Source of the DNA: SOIA01 sp050116035
Lineage (GTDB): Bacteria; Acidobacteriota; Aminicenantia; Aminicenantales; Aminicenantaceae
Direction of reading: 5' to 3'
Length of the DNA: 9,203 nucleotides
Assembly: GCA_050116035.1 (NCBI GenBank)
Contig: JASFPJ010000113.1
Coordinates: 1-9,203, forward strand
A program made the position numbers and the translations under genes. Below, one piece after another: positions 1 through 5,814 of the stretch; positions within the stretch are counted from its first letter, which is position 1, and the number at the start of each line of letters is the position of its first letter. The notes beneath the pieces were generated by a model that was not told the DNA's origin, ran no database searches, and worked only from the letters and a program-made list of their open reading frames with translations.

Positions 1-432
1 GGACGGGAGGGAGCAAACCTCAGCCTTAGAATTGGTTGCGATGTGGACTGTATAACCGGTGGCAATCTTTTTTTTATCCTTTTTGGTCACTAATTCATAC
101 CCAAAAACAACTTTTTTCGGGGAAATTTCTTTTAAAAAGACTCGGATGAGGAACCTTTCATCGTAGCGAAGAGGTCTCTTGTATCGGCAAAAAGCCTCAG
201 CCACTACTAAATAATAGCCCTGATCTTCGATACTTTTGTATGGAATATTCTTTTTATGGCAGTATTCCGTTCGCCCTATCTCGAACCATTCGAAATAATT
301 TTTATTATGAGCCACACCCATCCGGTCAATCTCAGAATAGCGGACTCTCTCTTCGAATTCGATGAAGTTATTTTTCCCCTGATATGAGGCGGTTTTAATC
401 GATAAGTTTTCCGAGCTTCTGGATTTCATCAT
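1..432 (-). CDS. Hotdog-fold acyl-CoA thioesterase, YbgC/4HBT family (3' end beyond window)
   Basis: Translating the minus strand gives a hotdog thioesterase N-terminal half. Its hallmark segment reads RVRYSEIDRMGV, then AHNKNYFEWFEIGRTEY, close to the YbgC/4-hydroxybenzoyl-CoA thioesterase signature. The Asp of this segment (D36 if the ATG at 432 is the start) is the family's catalytic acid. The following His of YbgC appears to be Asn here (N43). The family hydrolyses acyl-CoA or acyl-ACP thioesters in the cytoplasm; the substrate cannot be predicted. The frame is open to base 1, so the C-terminus lies outside. The start is uncertain. The only nearby ATGs in frame (432 and 429) lie inside the preceding DUF507 gene, have no clear ribosome binding site, and give about 20 residues more than the family norm. 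An AGGGG at 380-376 precedes only rare ATC or ATT codons. Overlap with the DUF507 gene implies co-transcription. Family confidence is high; the start is not. Confidence 0.8.
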   Translation of the reverse strand, partial: MMKSRSSENLSIKTASYQGKNNFIEFEERVRYSEIDRMGVAHNKNYFEWFEIGRTEYCHKKNIPYKSIEDQGYYLVVAEAFCRYKRPLRYDERFLIRVFLKEISPKKVVFGYELVTKKDKKKIATGYTVHIATNSKAEVCSLPS

Positions 433-685
433 TGTAATATTTTCGGTACAATATTTCCCACTCTCTGCTTCCTTCTTCAATGGATTTCTTCTGGGATTGG
501 ATTTTTTCTATGGCCTTCTTGTCGATGACGTTGTAGAGTTTTATCTCTTCCTCGATGCTTTTCACAATGACGAGCCTGATTTCGTTTGGATCATCAAGGA
601 ATTCGACTTGGTCGTTTTCAAACAGCGAGTTGAGTATGATACGAGATAAAAAGTTTATTTTTTCTCTGGATAGCCTCAATGTCAC
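395..685 (-). CDS. DUF507 family protein, canonical copy
   Basis: A 96-residue protein of unknown function that I recognise as DUF507. It starts with RLSREKINFLSRIIL, has a central FLDDPNEIRL segment (29-38), and carries the conserved C-terminal EGSREWEILYRKYY stretch (71-84). It is charged and predicted helical, with no signal peptide or membrane segment, so it is probably cytoplasmic. The start is GTG at 685, supported by AAAGGA at 701-696 with 10 bases of spacing. This GTG overlaps the TGA of the upstream DUF507 gene (GTGA), a sign of translational coupling. A TTG at 679, giving the family-typical M-R-L start, is a less likely alternative because it sits farther from the ribosome binding site. 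The downstream thioesterase frame begins inside its 3' end. The family has no established biochemical role that I can state. Confidence 0.85.
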   Translation of the reverse strand: MTLRLSREKINFLSRIILNSLFENDQVEFLDDPNEIRLVIVKSIEEEIKLYNVIDKKAIEKIQSQKKSIEEGSREWEILYRKYYNDEIQKLGKLID

Positions 686-960
686 AGCACTATATTCCTT
701 TCTTTCGCCAATTTTGTCTTAATCATCCTGAACATAGTCTGGTATTCAATATTCTCTTTCCGGATTTTCTCCATATGCTTACTGAGGATTTCCCGCACCT
801 CCTGGTCAAGCTTATCTTCCTTTTGAAATTCATCGGTGATGAGATTTATGATTTCCTCAACAAGTTTATTCTTGTTGTCAGCAATTATTTTTTCTTCTTT
901 GAGGAGATTTCTAACGGCTATAAATGCCAGATGCTCAATTTGATTTTTATTCAGCCTCAT
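682..960 (-). CDS. DUF507 family protein, divergent copy
   Basis: A small, charged, mostly helical protein (92 residues from ATG 960) that resembles its downstream neighbour. It has an MRLNKNQIEHLAFIAVRNLL start, a central helix rich in Glu/Lys, and an EKIRKENIEYQTMFRMI segment where the canonical copy has EGSREWEILYRKYY. The similarity is clear at the N-terminus, but the signature motif is degraded, so I read it as a diverged tandem paralogue. The ATG at 960 gives the typical family start. A TTG at 978 would add six residues (with Tyr-Phe-Ile-Arg-Glu) and lies inside the candidate promoter. No well-spaced Shine-Dalgarno is visible for the ATG: GGGA abuts it, which fits a leaderless or very short-leader message. 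The stop overlaps the next gene's GTG. Function unknown; the pair may form a heteromer, which is speculation. Confidence 0.75.
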   Translation of the reverse strand: MRLNKNQIEHLAFIAVRNLLKEEKIIADNKNKLVEEIINLITDEFQKEDKLDQEVREILSKHMEKIRKENIEYQTMFRMIKTKLAKERNIVL

Positions 961-969
961 TTCCCGTAT

Positions 970-998
970 AAAATACAATAACTTGTATGAAAATTCAA
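970..998 (-). promoter_or_regulatory. Candidate promoter for the DUF507 pair
   Basis: Read on the minus strand, TTGAAT (998-993) and TATTTT (975-970) are separated by 17 bases. The match to sigma70 consensus is moderate. A start about seven bases after the -10 would fall within about three bases of the ATG at 960, giving a leaderless or near-leaderless transcript. The region is AT-rich, so chance matches are possible. Confidence 0.35.
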
Positions 999-1025
999 GG
1001 ATTGAATGAAGATATGCACAGAATT

Positions 1026-1059
1026 AATAGCTATTTGGACGTTTGTCCGCTTAGTTATT
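1026..1059. repeat. Imperfect 34-bp palindrome in the truB-DUF507 spacer
   Basis: Two 15-base arms (1026-1040 and 1045-1059) flank a GTTT loop. The loop-proximal GGAC/GTCC and the outer AATA/TATT pairs match, and 11 of 15 positions are Watson-Crick. Read as plus-strand RNA, two more positions become G-U pairs, which is a better fold than the minus-strand RNA. There is no adjacent T-tract. It could be an operator, an RNA hairpin or chance. Confidence 0.35.
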
Positions 1060-1158
1060 GGAAATTCGGCAAATCTCAATAGTATGAGAAAAGATATCCT
1101 TGAATAATCAGAGGGGATTCATTTATTTTTACTCGATAAATAAAGTATGAAGACCTAT

Positions 1159-1203
1159 CTTCCCAAGCTCATTGAAAAAATGAAGATCAAGCCTGTTGGG
1201 AAG
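1159..1203. repeat. 8-bp inverted repeat (CTTCCCAA / TTGGGAAG)
   Basis: Perfect 8-bp arms at 1159-1166 and 1196-1203 enclose a 29-base loop. A further TTGA/TCAA pairing is possible inside the loop. It lies about 110 bases beyond the truB stop. It could be a weak structure at the 3' end of the operon transcript, but it lacks the compact GC stem and U-tract of an intrinsic terminator. Confidence 0.3.
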
Positions 1204-1309
1204 CGATTTGGGGGAATATCCATGTGTTTCCTGAGCCCGCAGCTATTTTCGACTCAGCAAAAATGGACCTCCAGCCGGAGACGAACGCTTCTTTTTCTGT
1301 GACTCTTTC

Positions 1310-2254
1310 TCATTCGGTTTCCTCATCACTCGAGTCAATAACTAAGAATGGATGGAAGGAGTCTTTCTCTGGCATTTTTTTGGCCAGGGCCAGAAACTTT
1401 CCCTCAAGGCTGAACATCCTGAAAATAGCTTCTTTTTCTTGAAAAGCGTCTGGAGAATACGATTCATCACGGAAGATTTTTTGAATATTTTCAGAAGAGA
1501 CTTTATTACCGTTCTTTGCCAGGACAGAGCCTCTATCTTTGAGGATAATCTTGGGGAATTCAGGGAGAAGTAACTCAAGAGGGATCAGAAATTCCTCGAT
1601 TTTTCCTTCGTTGTTCAGTTGTCTGATTTTTTCTATGTTGAGACTATCTTCTAGTTGGTGATTTCCAACGGTTATCCGAGTGAGTTCAGAGATGTGGGCT
1701 CCACAGCCAAGGCGTTGTCCTAAATCGTGCGCAAGAGATCGAATATAGGTTCCAGAGGAGCAGCCCGCTCTGAATTCGATTTCAGGAGGAGCAAAATTTA
1801 TCAGATCAAAAAAATGAATGGAAACCTGGCTCGGCCTCAGCTCGAATTTTTTGTTGCTCCTGACTAATTCGTAGAGTGGCTTTCCTTTGTATTTTTTTGC
1901 GGAATAAGGCGGAGCTATTTGCTCAATCTCTCCCATAAATTTTTTCATAGCCTTTAAAACCTCAGTTTTTTGCGGGAGTTTCTCTTTTTCTGATGAGGTG
2001 GGTTTCCCAGTGGAATCAAAAGTATCCGTAGAGAATCCCAATCGAATTCGGCCCGTGTACGCTTTATCCTTTTTAGAGTAAAAGGGGAAAAGTCTTGTTG
2101 CTTTTCCTACGGCGACAACCACGAGTCCTGTGGCGAGGGGATCCAAGGTCCCGTAATGTCCAACTTTTTGTATCCCCAGAACATTCCTGATCTGAGCGAC
2201 CACATCGTGAGATGTGATGCCTTGGGGTTTATTGACGAGGATAAGCCCGTCCAT
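1310..2254 (-). CDS. truB: tRNA pseudouridine-55 synthase TruB
   Basis: TruB isomerises uridine 55 in the T-loop of tRNAs to pseudouridine and also acts as a tRNA folding chaperone. The 314-residue protein has the expected layout. The N-terminus is MDGLILVNKPQGITSHDVV, and motif II is GHYGTLDPLATGLV with catalytic Asp38. KKYKGKPLYELVR lies near 120-132, and SGTYIRSLAHDLG (about 167-179) is the conserved Arg-containing motif. A C-terminal PUA-like region occupies roughly 225-300, including LAKNGNKV and the FSLEGKFLALAK strand pair. Length is normal for the family. The ATG at 2254 follows the DHH-gene stop by only three bases and has no obvious Shine-Dalgarno, so translation is probably coupled. 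It is the last gene of the nusA operon seen here. Identification is secure. Confidence 0.97.
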   Translation of the reverse strand: MDGLILVNKPQGITSHDVVAQIRNVLGIQKVGHYGTLDPLATGLVVVAVGKATRLFPFYSKKDKAYTGRIRLGFSTDTFDSTGKPTSSEKEKLPQKTEVLKAMKKFMGEIEQIAPPYSAKKYKGKPLYELVRSNKKFELRPSQVSIHFFDLINFAPPEIEFRAGCSSGTYIRSLAHDLGQRLGCGAHISELTRITVGNHQLEDSLNIEKIRQLNNEGKIEEFLIPLELLLPEFPKIILKDRGSVLAKNGNKVSSENIQKIFRDESYSPDAFQEKEAIFRMFSLEGKFLALAKKMPEKDSFHPFLVIDSSDEETE

Positions 2255-2257
2255 GAC

Positions 2258-3265
2258 TCAATAAGGTGTGATATCTTTATGCTTTTTTGGGATTTTTTTG
2301 GGTTGTTTTTTTAAAAGGTGGGCCACTGTTTCAGGAATTTCCTTTATGAGCTTTTGGTGTTCCCCCTTGACAGTAAAACCTGCTGCGTGAACGTGTCCAC
2401 CTCCACCGAAATTCTCTGCCACATAGGCTGCATTCGCCCTTCCTTTTGACCTGAGGCTAACCCTGAATGTGTTCTTCTCAATTTCTTTGAAGAACAAGAC
2501 CATTTGAACTCCTTTAATGGACCGCGCCAAAGTGGTGATGTCTTCAGTGTCGACTTCTTTGAGCTGAAGAGAGTTCAAGGATTTTTTGAACATAGTGATG
2601 GTGGCTATATTTCCCTTTTTGTTCATTTGAAGTGTTGAGAGGACTTGGCCCAGCAGTTTAATTTTTTCAGGGGAATTGTTGTTGAACAAGAGTTCAGCAA
2701 TCTGGATGGAGCTGGCGCCATGATCGATGAGCTTGTGGCAGACCTTAAAGCTCTTGGAGCTGGTGTTAGAGAATTGGAATGATCCTGTATCGGAGACAAT
2801 TGCGCAGTACAGATGATTGGCTATTTGAGGAGTAAACTGGATATTGAGTTTTTCTCCCAGGGTGAAGATCATTTCAGCGACAGCGGATGCTTCAGGGTCC
2901 ACCCAGTTGATGTCCGCATAATAATCATTCGAATGGTGGTGGTCTATGTTGATTTTAAAATAATTGTCCAGGCTTTCCTGTCCTGAGCGAGAAACATTGG
3001 CACATTCTAGGAGGATGGCTAAATCAAATTTTTGAGCCGGAATTTGCCCGACCTTAATTTTTTCAATATCCGGAACATTATTCAGAGGAAAAGGAGTTTT
3101 ATCCTTATTAATGATTTCGACTTCTTTTCCCAAGGATTCTCCCATGAAGGCCAGTGCAAGACTGGTGCAGATAGAGTCTCCGTCTGGTCTCAAATGAGAA
3201 GTCACAACGATGTGTTGACTTTCAAGAATTTTTTGGCTGATCAAACCTGCGGGATCATTTTTCAT
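2258..3265 (-). CDS. nrnA: DHH/DHHA1 phosphoesterase, NrnA-like (nanoRNase / pAp phosphatase)
   Basis: Members of this cytoplasmic, Mn-dependent family degrade 2-5 nt RNAs (nanoRNAs), and many also hydrolyse 3'-phosphoadenosine-5'-phosphate or cyclic dinucleotide breakdown products. In the 335-residue protein I see motif I SHLRPDGDS (23-31, metal ligands H24, D28, D30) and motif II LLECAN (85-90, Glu87 where many NrnA proteins have Asp). Motif III DHHH (108-111) and motif IV SDTG (158-161) follow, and the DHHA1 substrate-binding motif GGGGHVHAAG spans 287-296. The C-terminal tail (about 317-331) is Lys-rich. The start ATG at 3265 lies inside the 3' end of rbfA (11-bp overlap including the stop) and has no clear Shine-Dalgarno, which suggests reinitiation. 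A DHH gene between rbfA and truB is a recurrent arrangement in several phyla. The family call is secure; the exact substrate is inferred. Confidence 0.93.
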   Translation of the reverse strand: MKNDPAGLISQKILESQHIVVTSHLRPDGDSICTSLALAFMGESLGKEVEIINKDKTPFPLNNVPDIEKIKVGQIPAQKFDLAILLECANVSRSGQESLDNYFKINIDHHHSNDYYADINWVDPEASAVAEMIFTLGEKLNIQFTPQIANHLYCAIVSDTGSFQFSNTSSKSFKVCHKLIDHGASSIQIAELLFNNNSPEKIKLLGQVLSTLQMNKKGNIATITMFKKSLNSLQLKEVDTEDITTLARSIKGVQMVLFFKEIEKNTFRVSLRSKGRANAAYVAENFGGGGHVHAAGFTVKGEHQKLIKEIPETVAHLLKKQPKKIPKKHKDITPY

Positions 3266-3605
3266 TTTTTTTCATTTCGTCTAACAATCGATCTATCCTC
3301 GATTGATACTCAGGATTTGGGTCTGTCGAAAAAATTAGCATGGGATTATACTTTAATTTGACTTTAGAGGCAATAGATTTTCTCAGAAATCCCTTTTTTT
3401 TATCCAAGAGTTCGAGAATAGCGTTTTCTTGTTCAGTGCCATAAATGCTTAAATAAATGTGAGCTGTTTTCAGATCAGCAGTCATCTCCACGCGTGTCAC
3501 GGTTATCAATCCCGAAAAAGAACTCTGGATCTCTTCGATGAACAGACGGCTGACTTCTTCTTTTATCAAACTGGCGACTCTTTTTTGACGTCGTGATGGA
3601 CTCAT
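3255..3605 (-). CDS. rbfA: 30S ribosome-binding factor RbfA
   Basis: RbfA is a single KH-fold protein that binds immature 30S subunits near helix 1 and assists 16S rRNA 5' end maturation and cold adaptation. The 116-residue length is typical. Recognisable features are the N-terminal SRRQKRVASLIKEEVSRLF helix (4-22), the strand ITVTRVEMTADLKTAHIYLSI (34-54), and the C-terminal helix-strand LRKSIASKVKLKYNPMLIFSTD (74-95), where most homologues read K-x-x-P-x-L-x-F. The ATG at 3605 is preceded by an A/G-rich AAGAGAAAAGAAAA rather than a strong Shine-Dalgarno. A 69-base spacer separates it from DUF503, the longest gap within the operon. Its final codons contain a run of eight A residues in which the next gene's start codon lies. 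Confidence is high from sequence plus position between infB and truB. Confidence 0.95.
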   Translation of the reverse strand: MSPSRRQKRVASLIKEEVSRLFIEEIQSSFSGLITVTRVEMTADLKTAHIYLSIYGTEQENAILELLDKKKGFLRKSIASKVKLKYNPMLIFSTDPNPEYQSRIDRLLDEMKKNEK

Positions 3606-3674
3606 TTTTCTTTTCTCTTATGAAAGAGGAACGGAATCTGACAATTTATGATTGATTTAAAGCCTAACTGTTTT

Positions 3675-3956
3675 TTAGAAATAATGGGTTTCATGGTCAA
3701 TGATCTGTCCGTCTACATTCTTTTCAACAACATCTATGATTTTGTTGAACAGGCTTTCTACAGGTGTCTTTTGGCTGTTGATTGTCACAATGCCGATTCT
3801 GGTTCTCTGCCATTTATTCTGATACTCGAGCTCGGAAAAGGCGACATTGTAATTTTTCGTCAGACGGCTCTTGAGTCCAGATAATCTTTTTCTTTTTTCC
3901 TTCAGAGAGTGAGAATAAGGAAGGTAAATCTCTATAGATAAGAATCCAATGACCAT
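3675..3956 (-). CDS. DUF503 family protein (YlxP-like)
   Basis: A 93-residue DUF503/YlxP protein. The pattern is classic: MVIGFLSIEIYLPYSHSLKEKR (1-22), then a basic helix RLSGLKSRLTKNYNVAFSELEYQNKWQRTRIGIVTI (24-59), and a final helix-strand ending DHETHYF. The SLKEKR and WQR-type elements are the family's best-conserved parts. The fold is expected to be ferredoxin-like and the protein cytoplasmic. The family is found in the infB-rbfA interval in many bacteria, and its Bacillus member (YlxP) is usually linked to ribosome-related functions, although the molecular role is not settled. It starts 21 bases after the infB stop. I see no strong Shine-Dalgarno ahead of ATG 3956, so coupling to infB translation is likely. 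Confidence 0.9.
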   Translation of the reverse strand: MVIGFLSIEIYLPYSHSLKEKRKRLSGLKSRLTKNYNVAFSELEYQNKWQRTRIGIVTINSQKTPVESLFNKIIDVVEKNVDGQIIDHETHYF

Positions 3957-3977
3957 TGAGACAACTAAAATCAGGTT

Positions 3978-5780
3978 CTATTCAGGAGCTTCCTTCTCGA
4001 TAATGAAAGCTTCTATAATATCGCCTTCTTGGACTTCTTTGAATTTATCAAGACGGATGCCACATTCATAGTCTTTTTTGACTTCAGTGACATTCTCCTT
4101 GAGATGCTTGAGAGAAGCGATCCGTCCCTTGTAGACTTCCTCATCGTCTCTCAGAACTCTCGCTTCAGCGTTCCGAGTGATTGACCCGTCTGTGACATAA
4201 CAACCGGCAATAACGCCGACTCTCGAAATGCGAAAGATTCGCCTGACCTCAGCCCTTCCCAAATACTTTTCTTTGAGTACAGGCTCCAGCATTCCGGACA
4301 TCGCTTCCTTTATGTCCTTGGTGAGTTCATAGATAACTTTATAAGTCCTTATTTCTACATTTTCTTCATTAGCCATATCCAGAATTTTTTGATCGGGTTT
4401 GGTGTTGTATCCGATTATAATCGCGTTAGAGGCCGTGGCGAGGAGAACATCGGATTCAGTGATTTTTCCTGTTGCTGAATGAACAATCTTTACTTTTATA
4501 TGATCTGTGCTTAGATTGGGAAGGATATCTGAGAGAACTTCCACAGAACCATGAACATCGGTTTTAATGATGAGAGGGAGTTCTTTGACCTCGCCTTCTT
4601 CCATTTTTTTGAACAGCTCATCCAGCGTGAGATGCTCAGGCCGGGGCACTTCAGCTTTTTTGACTTGTGAGAGACGGAATTGAGTGATCTGTTTGGCTGT
4701 TTCCAAATCTGAGACCACTTGGAAATAATCTCCAGCCACAGGGACTTCAGAGAAGCCCAGGATTTCTACGGGCACAGAAGGCTCTGCTTTTTTCAAAGGT
4801 TTGCCCTTTTCGTCAAAAAGAGCTCTGGCTTTTCCATAGCTTGTTCCACAGATGAAAGCCTCTCCCTGCGAGAGAATACCTTGTTGAACGATGACAGTCG
4901 CCACAGCGCCTTTTTTAGCGTCTAGACTTGCCTCCAGAACAACTCCCTGAGCCTGGACATTGGGATTCGCCTTGATTTCGATCACATCACTCAAAAGAAG
5001 GATCATCTCCAGAAGCTCATCCAGGTTCGTTTTCTCCTTGGCTGAGACTTCTACGCTAATCGTTTTGCCGCCCCAATCCTCTACAAGAAGGTCTTCTTTG
5101 GACAGCTGTTGTTTAGCCTTATCGATATCTGCGTTTTTTTTATCGATTTTGTTAATGGCAACAATTATCGGAACTCCAGCATCTTTGGCATGATTGATGG
5201 CTTCCTTGGTTTGGGGCATAACCCCGTCATCTGCCGCAACAACCAGGACGACGATGTCAGTCAATTTGGCTCCTCGGGCCCTTAGCTGAGTGAAAGCCTC
5301 ATGGCCAGGAGTATCGATAAATGTTATCGGGCGGTTATCATGAAAAATTCTGTAGGCCCCTATATGCTGTGTGATGCCGCCTGATTCTTTTTCGACTAAA
5401 TTGGATTCTCTTATGGCGTCCAGAAGAGTTGTTTTTCCATGATCCACATGGCCCATGATCGTGACCACAGGGGGCCTCAATATCATTTCTTTTTTTTGGC
5501 TTTCGGCCTGGGTGCGTATCTTTTTCTCGATGGAAATTAGCTCTAGTTTGAGATTGAATTCTTTGGATATCAACTCGGCCAAGGATTCATTCACCACATC
5601 ATTGACGCTGACTGTTTGCCCTTTTGTCCTGAGCATTTCGACAAAGTCTTTGGCTTTAATGTCTGTTTTTTCAGACAGGTCTTTTATACTCTCGCCTTCT
5701 CTCAGTGTGATCTTTTTCGCGGTGCTTTTCGAGGCCTTTGTTTTTGGCTTTTCTTTTTTTTTCTTTTCTTGTGCATCCAT
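3978..5780 (-). CDS. infB: Translation initiation factor IF-2 (short form)
   Basis: IF-2 is the GTPase that places initiator fMet-tRNA on the 30S subunit and promotes 50S joining. At 600 residues it is a short form: a Lys-rich tail (1-24), one IF2N module (about 24-75), then the conserved core. The G domain has G1 GHVDHGKT (110-117), the GGITQH switch (134-139), DTPGH (156-160), NKID (210-213) and SAK (247-249). Domain II spans about 275-370. The C-terminal core starts near KTDVHGSVEVL (406-416), and the fMet-tRNA-binding C2 domain carries YECG (571-574) with the conserved Cys573. The residue before this motif is Asp570 where most homologues have Gly. The start ATG 5780 has GGAG at 5796-5793 with a longish 12-base spacing. 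A run of nine A residues (5762-5754) falls in the Lys-rich tail. nusA lies 34 bases upstream with no ylxR between. Confidence 0.98.
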   Translation of the reverse strand: MDAQEKKKKEKPKTKASKSTAKKITLREGESIKDLSEKTDIKAKDFVEMLRTKGQTVSVNDVVNESLAELISKEFNLKLELISIEKKIRTQAESQKKEMILRPPVVTIMGHVDHGKTTLLDAIRESNLVEKESGGITQHIGAYRIFHDNRPITFIDTPGHEAFTQLRARGAKLTDIVVLVVAADDGVMPQTKEAINHAKDAGVPIIVAINKIDKKNADIDKAKQQLSKEDLLVEDWGGKTISVEVSAKEKTNLDELLEMILLLSDVIEIKANPNVQAQGVVLEASLDAKKGAVATVIVQQGILSQGEAFICGTSYGKARALFDEKGKPLKKAEPSVPVEILGFSEVPVAGDYFQVVSDLETAKQITQFRLSQVKKAEVPRPEHLTLDELFKKMEEGEVKELPLIIKTDVHGSVEVLSDILPNLSTDHIKVKIVHSATGKITESDVLLATASNAIIIGYNTKPDQKILDMANEENVEIRTYKVIYELTKDIKEAMSGMLEPVLKEKYLGRAEVRRIFRISRVGVIAGCYVTDGSITRNAEARVLRDDEEVYKGRIASLKHLKENVTEVKKDYECGIRLDKFKEVQEGDIIEAFIIEKEAPE

Positions 5781-5814
5781 GGTTTACTGATTCTCCAGGT
5801 TTGTTGTGTTCACC

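Larger units (their letters stand above)
979..1309. other. Intergenic region between truB and the DUF507 genes; no convincing gene
   Basis: About 330 bases separate the truB stop from the DUF507 pair. The stretch holds an imperfect 34-bp palindrome at 1026-1059, an 8-bp inverted repeat at 1159-1166/1196-1203, and the candidate promoter at its low-coordinate end. A 51-codon plus-strand frame (1147-1302) has no ribosome binding site and no resemblance I recognise. Neither inverted repeat is followed by a T-run on either strand, so I do not call a classic terminator. ribF or rpsO, which often follow truB, is not present here. Confidence 0.6.

Noticed and set aside
679..981. Plus-strand frame of 100 codons antisense to the upstream DUF507 gene
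   Set aside because: It mirrors the DUF507 gene, is very Phe/Leu-rich as expected for antisense of a Lys/Glu-rich protein, and lacks a ribosome binding site.
1147..1302. 51-codon plus-strand frame in the truB-DUF507 spacer
   Set aside because: It starts with ATG but has no ribosome binding site, no recognisable similarity and an unlikely Arg/Ser/Leu-rich C-terminus. It is opposite in orientation to all other genes.
1254..1313. 19-codon minus-strand frame whose ATG overlaps the truB stop (ATGA)
   Set aside because: The overlap looks like coupling, but the peptide is very short, Arg-rich and unrecognised. It is most likely chance.
3032..3361. Plus-strand frame antisense to the rbfA/DHH junction
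   Set aside because: It is a shadow of two well-identified genes on the minus strand, with no family resemblance.
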